Assembly (NCBI GenBank): GCA_900540425.1
Contig: UQFU01000086.1
Span: 1-6,771, forward strand
Direction of reading: 5' to 3'
From: an uncultured Alphaproteobacteria bacterium
GTDB taxonomy: Bacteria > Pseudomonadota > Alphaproteobacteria > RF32 > CAG-239
DNA: 6,771 nt
The position numbers and the translations under genes were made by a program. The notes below the pieces were generated by a model, which worked only from the letters and a program-made list of their open reading frames with translations, was not told where the DNA came from and made no database searches. Shown here in pieces: positions 5,408-6,771 of this stretch (positions within the stretch are counted from its first letter, which is position 1; the number at the start of each line of letters is the position of its first letter).

Positions 5408-6685
5408 ATGAAAAAACATGATATTTTACTATTCGGAACGATTGTCGGCGCGGCGGTTTCAGTCTTGGCTTCTTCTGTCGGGGCCAGCATGGTAACGGAA
5501 GACGCCGCGGTACCCACGGCCGCCGACAGCGCAGATTATATCAAAAAAAACCGTACGGCCAAGCAGCGCGGAGCCGCCAACAAAGTTCGCCGCAACAAAA
5601 GTTTTTCCGATATCGGGCAGAACTATACCGATTTTAAAAATTATTTAAGCAAAAAATACAACATTGATTACTCGGTAGATGTTACCTATATGGCGCAGCG
5701 GGGCGCTCCGGCGGGGAAAAAATCTTCGTTTCAGACGATTATTTATCCTTCCCTCACCTGGCAGACATTCCAAAACGAATACGGAACCGGAACGTTGAGC
5801 ATGGCCTACAATATTGTCCGTTACGGCGGCTCTTCGGGTTCGCGAATCGGAAGCAACATCGGCGTTTTGACCGGAATCAACGACTACACCACCAAAACCA
5901 CTTCTTTTGACGAGCTGCTCTATACCTACCAGCTGGGCGGCAAATGGAACTGGCTGACGCTTGGCATCGGACAGTTTCCGATGTATAATTTTGACGGAAC
6001 CAATTATGATTCCAACCAACAGGTTAATTTTGTAAACGAAGCGTTATCGCAGAATCTGACTTCGACTTATTCGACTGCCGGAGTCGGCGCCTATTTTCAG
6101 GTTGCGCCGAACAGCGAATGGACTTTTGCCGCAGGGGCGCAAGACGCTACCGACATTGACGGCGAGAGCATCCGGCTGAATAATCTGAACGAAGAACACT
6201 ACACGACTTTCGGCTCAATTACTTATTCTCCCACCATCAAGGGGCTCGGCGCCGGCGAATATTCCGTATTGGTCTATAACCAACCCTGGGTAAAAGAACA
6301 ACAACAAACCACCAACGGCTGGTCCTTAAACCTGTCGCAAGATTTTGGCGAAAAACTTTCGTTGTTTGCGCGGATTAACGGCGTCAGCGGAAACATTGCC
6401 GATTTCAAAAATTCTTATGTCATCGGCGGTGTCTATAATAATCCGCTGGATCGCAACCCTCTGGATCAAATCGGGCTCGCGGCCGCTTATAACAAAATTA
6501 ACAAAAAAGCTGCGGGAACCGACACCAAGCATGATTATGAAACCGTTTTGGAAGCCTATTGGGCATGGGGAATCTCAAAATGGATGACCCTGACGCCGGA
6601 TATTCAGTTTTATATCAATCCGGCTCTTAATACCAAGTCTGATTATGCCAGCGTTTATACGCTCCGAGCCACGGTATTTTTCTAG
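5408..6685 (+). CDS. OprB-like carbohydrate-selective porin
   Basis: The 425-residue product has a Sec signal peptide (MKKHDILLFGTIVGAAVSVL, likely cut after Ala26 in SVGA|SM), no cysteine, many alternating aromatic strands and a final strand ending in phenylalanine (YTLRATVFF), the recognition signal for the BAM complex. Blocks such as WLTLGIGQFPMYNF, NFVNEALSQNLTSTYSTAGVGAYFQV and the end MTLTPDIQFYINPALN resemble OprB-type porins, which let sugars diffuse across the outer membrane; substrate specificity is not readable. Residues 46-64 form a very basic stretch (nine Lys/Arg in 19) between signal and barrel. The start has AAAGGG seven bases upstream. No normal terminator follows: a G+C-rich hairpin cluster begins at the stop codon itself. 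Confidence 0.8.
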   Translation: MKKHDILLFGTIVGAAVSVLASSVGASMVTEDAAVPTAADSADYIKKNRTAKQRGAANKVRRNKSFSDIGQNYTDFKNYLSKKYNIDYSVDVTYMAQRGAPAGKKSSFQTIIYPSLTWQTFQNEYGTGTLSMAYNIVRYGGSSGSRIGSNIGVLTGINDYTTKTTSFDELLYTYQLGGKWNWLTLGIGQFPMYNFDGTNYDSNQQVNFVNEALSQNLTSTYSTAGVGAYFQVAPNSEWTFAAGAQDATDIDGESIRLNNLNEEHYTTFGSITYSPTIKGLGAGEYSVLVYNQPWVKEQQQTTNGWSLNLSQDFGEKLSLFARINGVSGNIADFKNSYVIGGVYNNPLDRNPLDQIGLAAAYNKINKKAAGTDTKHDYETVLEAYWAWGISKWMTLTPDIQFYINPALNTKSDYASVYTLRATVFF

Positions 6686-6771
6686 CCTGCATAGCAGGCG
6701 GCCTTAGGTTGCCGCGCAGGCACGGCCTGAGCATGGACAGCGCCCGAGGGCGGGGACGCCCCGCGGCGAAC
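6685..6771. repeat. G+C-rich cluster of short palindromes, probable repeat element, runs off the edge
   Basis: From the last base of the porin stop codon to the window end the sequence is about 75% G+C (65 of 87 bases by my count). It contains perfect hairpins one after another: GCCTGC-ATA-GCAGGC (6685-6699), CAGGC-ACG-GCCTG (6717-6729), CGCCC-GA-GGGCG (6741-6752) and GCGGGG-ACG-CCCCGC (6750-6764). GCAGGC recurs at 6694-6699 and 6716-6721. No T tract follows, so it is not an ordinary terminator. One frame on each strand is open for all 29 codons. This fits a dispersed palindromic repeat (REP- or RPE-like in kind), but copy number cannot be seen from one window. Confidence 0.55.

Noticed and set aside
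6685..6699. GCCTGC-ATA-GCAGGC as a simple porin terminator
   Set aside because: No T tract follows and the hairpin is part of a longer G+C-rich chain of palindromes.
1..6771. CRISPR arrays, tRNA or rRNA genes, transposase genes
   Set aside because: No regularly spaced repeats, no cloverleaf-like sequences and no transposase or integrase motifs are visible on either strand.

Overview
The window looks like a piece of an alphaproteobacterial chromosome of moderate G+C. The strongest clue is the minus-strand order DUF177 (YceD) - rpmF - plsX - fabH - ihfA - MerR regulator, with a divergent SmpA/OmlA (BamE-type) lipoprotein gene. From general knowledge this is a typical alphaproteobacterial arrangement. 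The protein sequences and the A/T-rich gaps suggest an uncultivated or host-associated lineage, but that is inference and I cannot name a species.

Layout. Positions 1-477 (minus) hold the 5' part of a RimL-like GNAT acetyltransferase gene, which runs off the left edge through a run of ten G and seems to change frame about 40 bases before the edge. A rho-independent terminator (491-512) separates it from the housekeeping cluster. The cluster reads right to left from 4232 to 516: DUF177, rpmF (ribosomal protein L32), plsX, fabH, ihfA and a MerR-type regulator. bamE (4298-4759, plus) diverges from DUF177 across 65 bp and ends at a strong two-way terminator (4780-4813). On the other side of that terminator lies a convergent, unrecognised 123-residue gene (4856-5227, minus). 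A 180-bp divergent region with an inverted repeat and small hairpins leads to an OprB-like porin (5408-6685, plus). Directly at the porin stop codon the composition jumps to about 75% G+C, and the last 87 bases are a chain of short perfect hairpins that no gene here explains.

How the genes fit together. PlsX makes acyl-phosphate for phospholipid synthesis and FabH starts fatty-acid chains; the two genes overlap by 14 bp and are probably translationally coupled. DUF177 and L32 tie the cluster to large-subunit ribosome assembly. IHF-alpha and the MerR protein are DNA-binding proteins at the operon's distal end, and an IHF-like site lies upstream of ihfA. BamE and the porin both belong to the outer membrane, one as a part of the barrel-assembly machine and the other as a likely client.

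Most of the window is ordinary housekeeping sequence. The parts that deserve a second look are the G+C-rich hairpin cluster at the right edge, the poly-G tract and frame change in the acetyltransferase, the regulatory DNA upstream of ihfA, the 123-residue orphan and the DNA between it and the porin. I see no CRISPR array, tRNA, rRNA or transposase.
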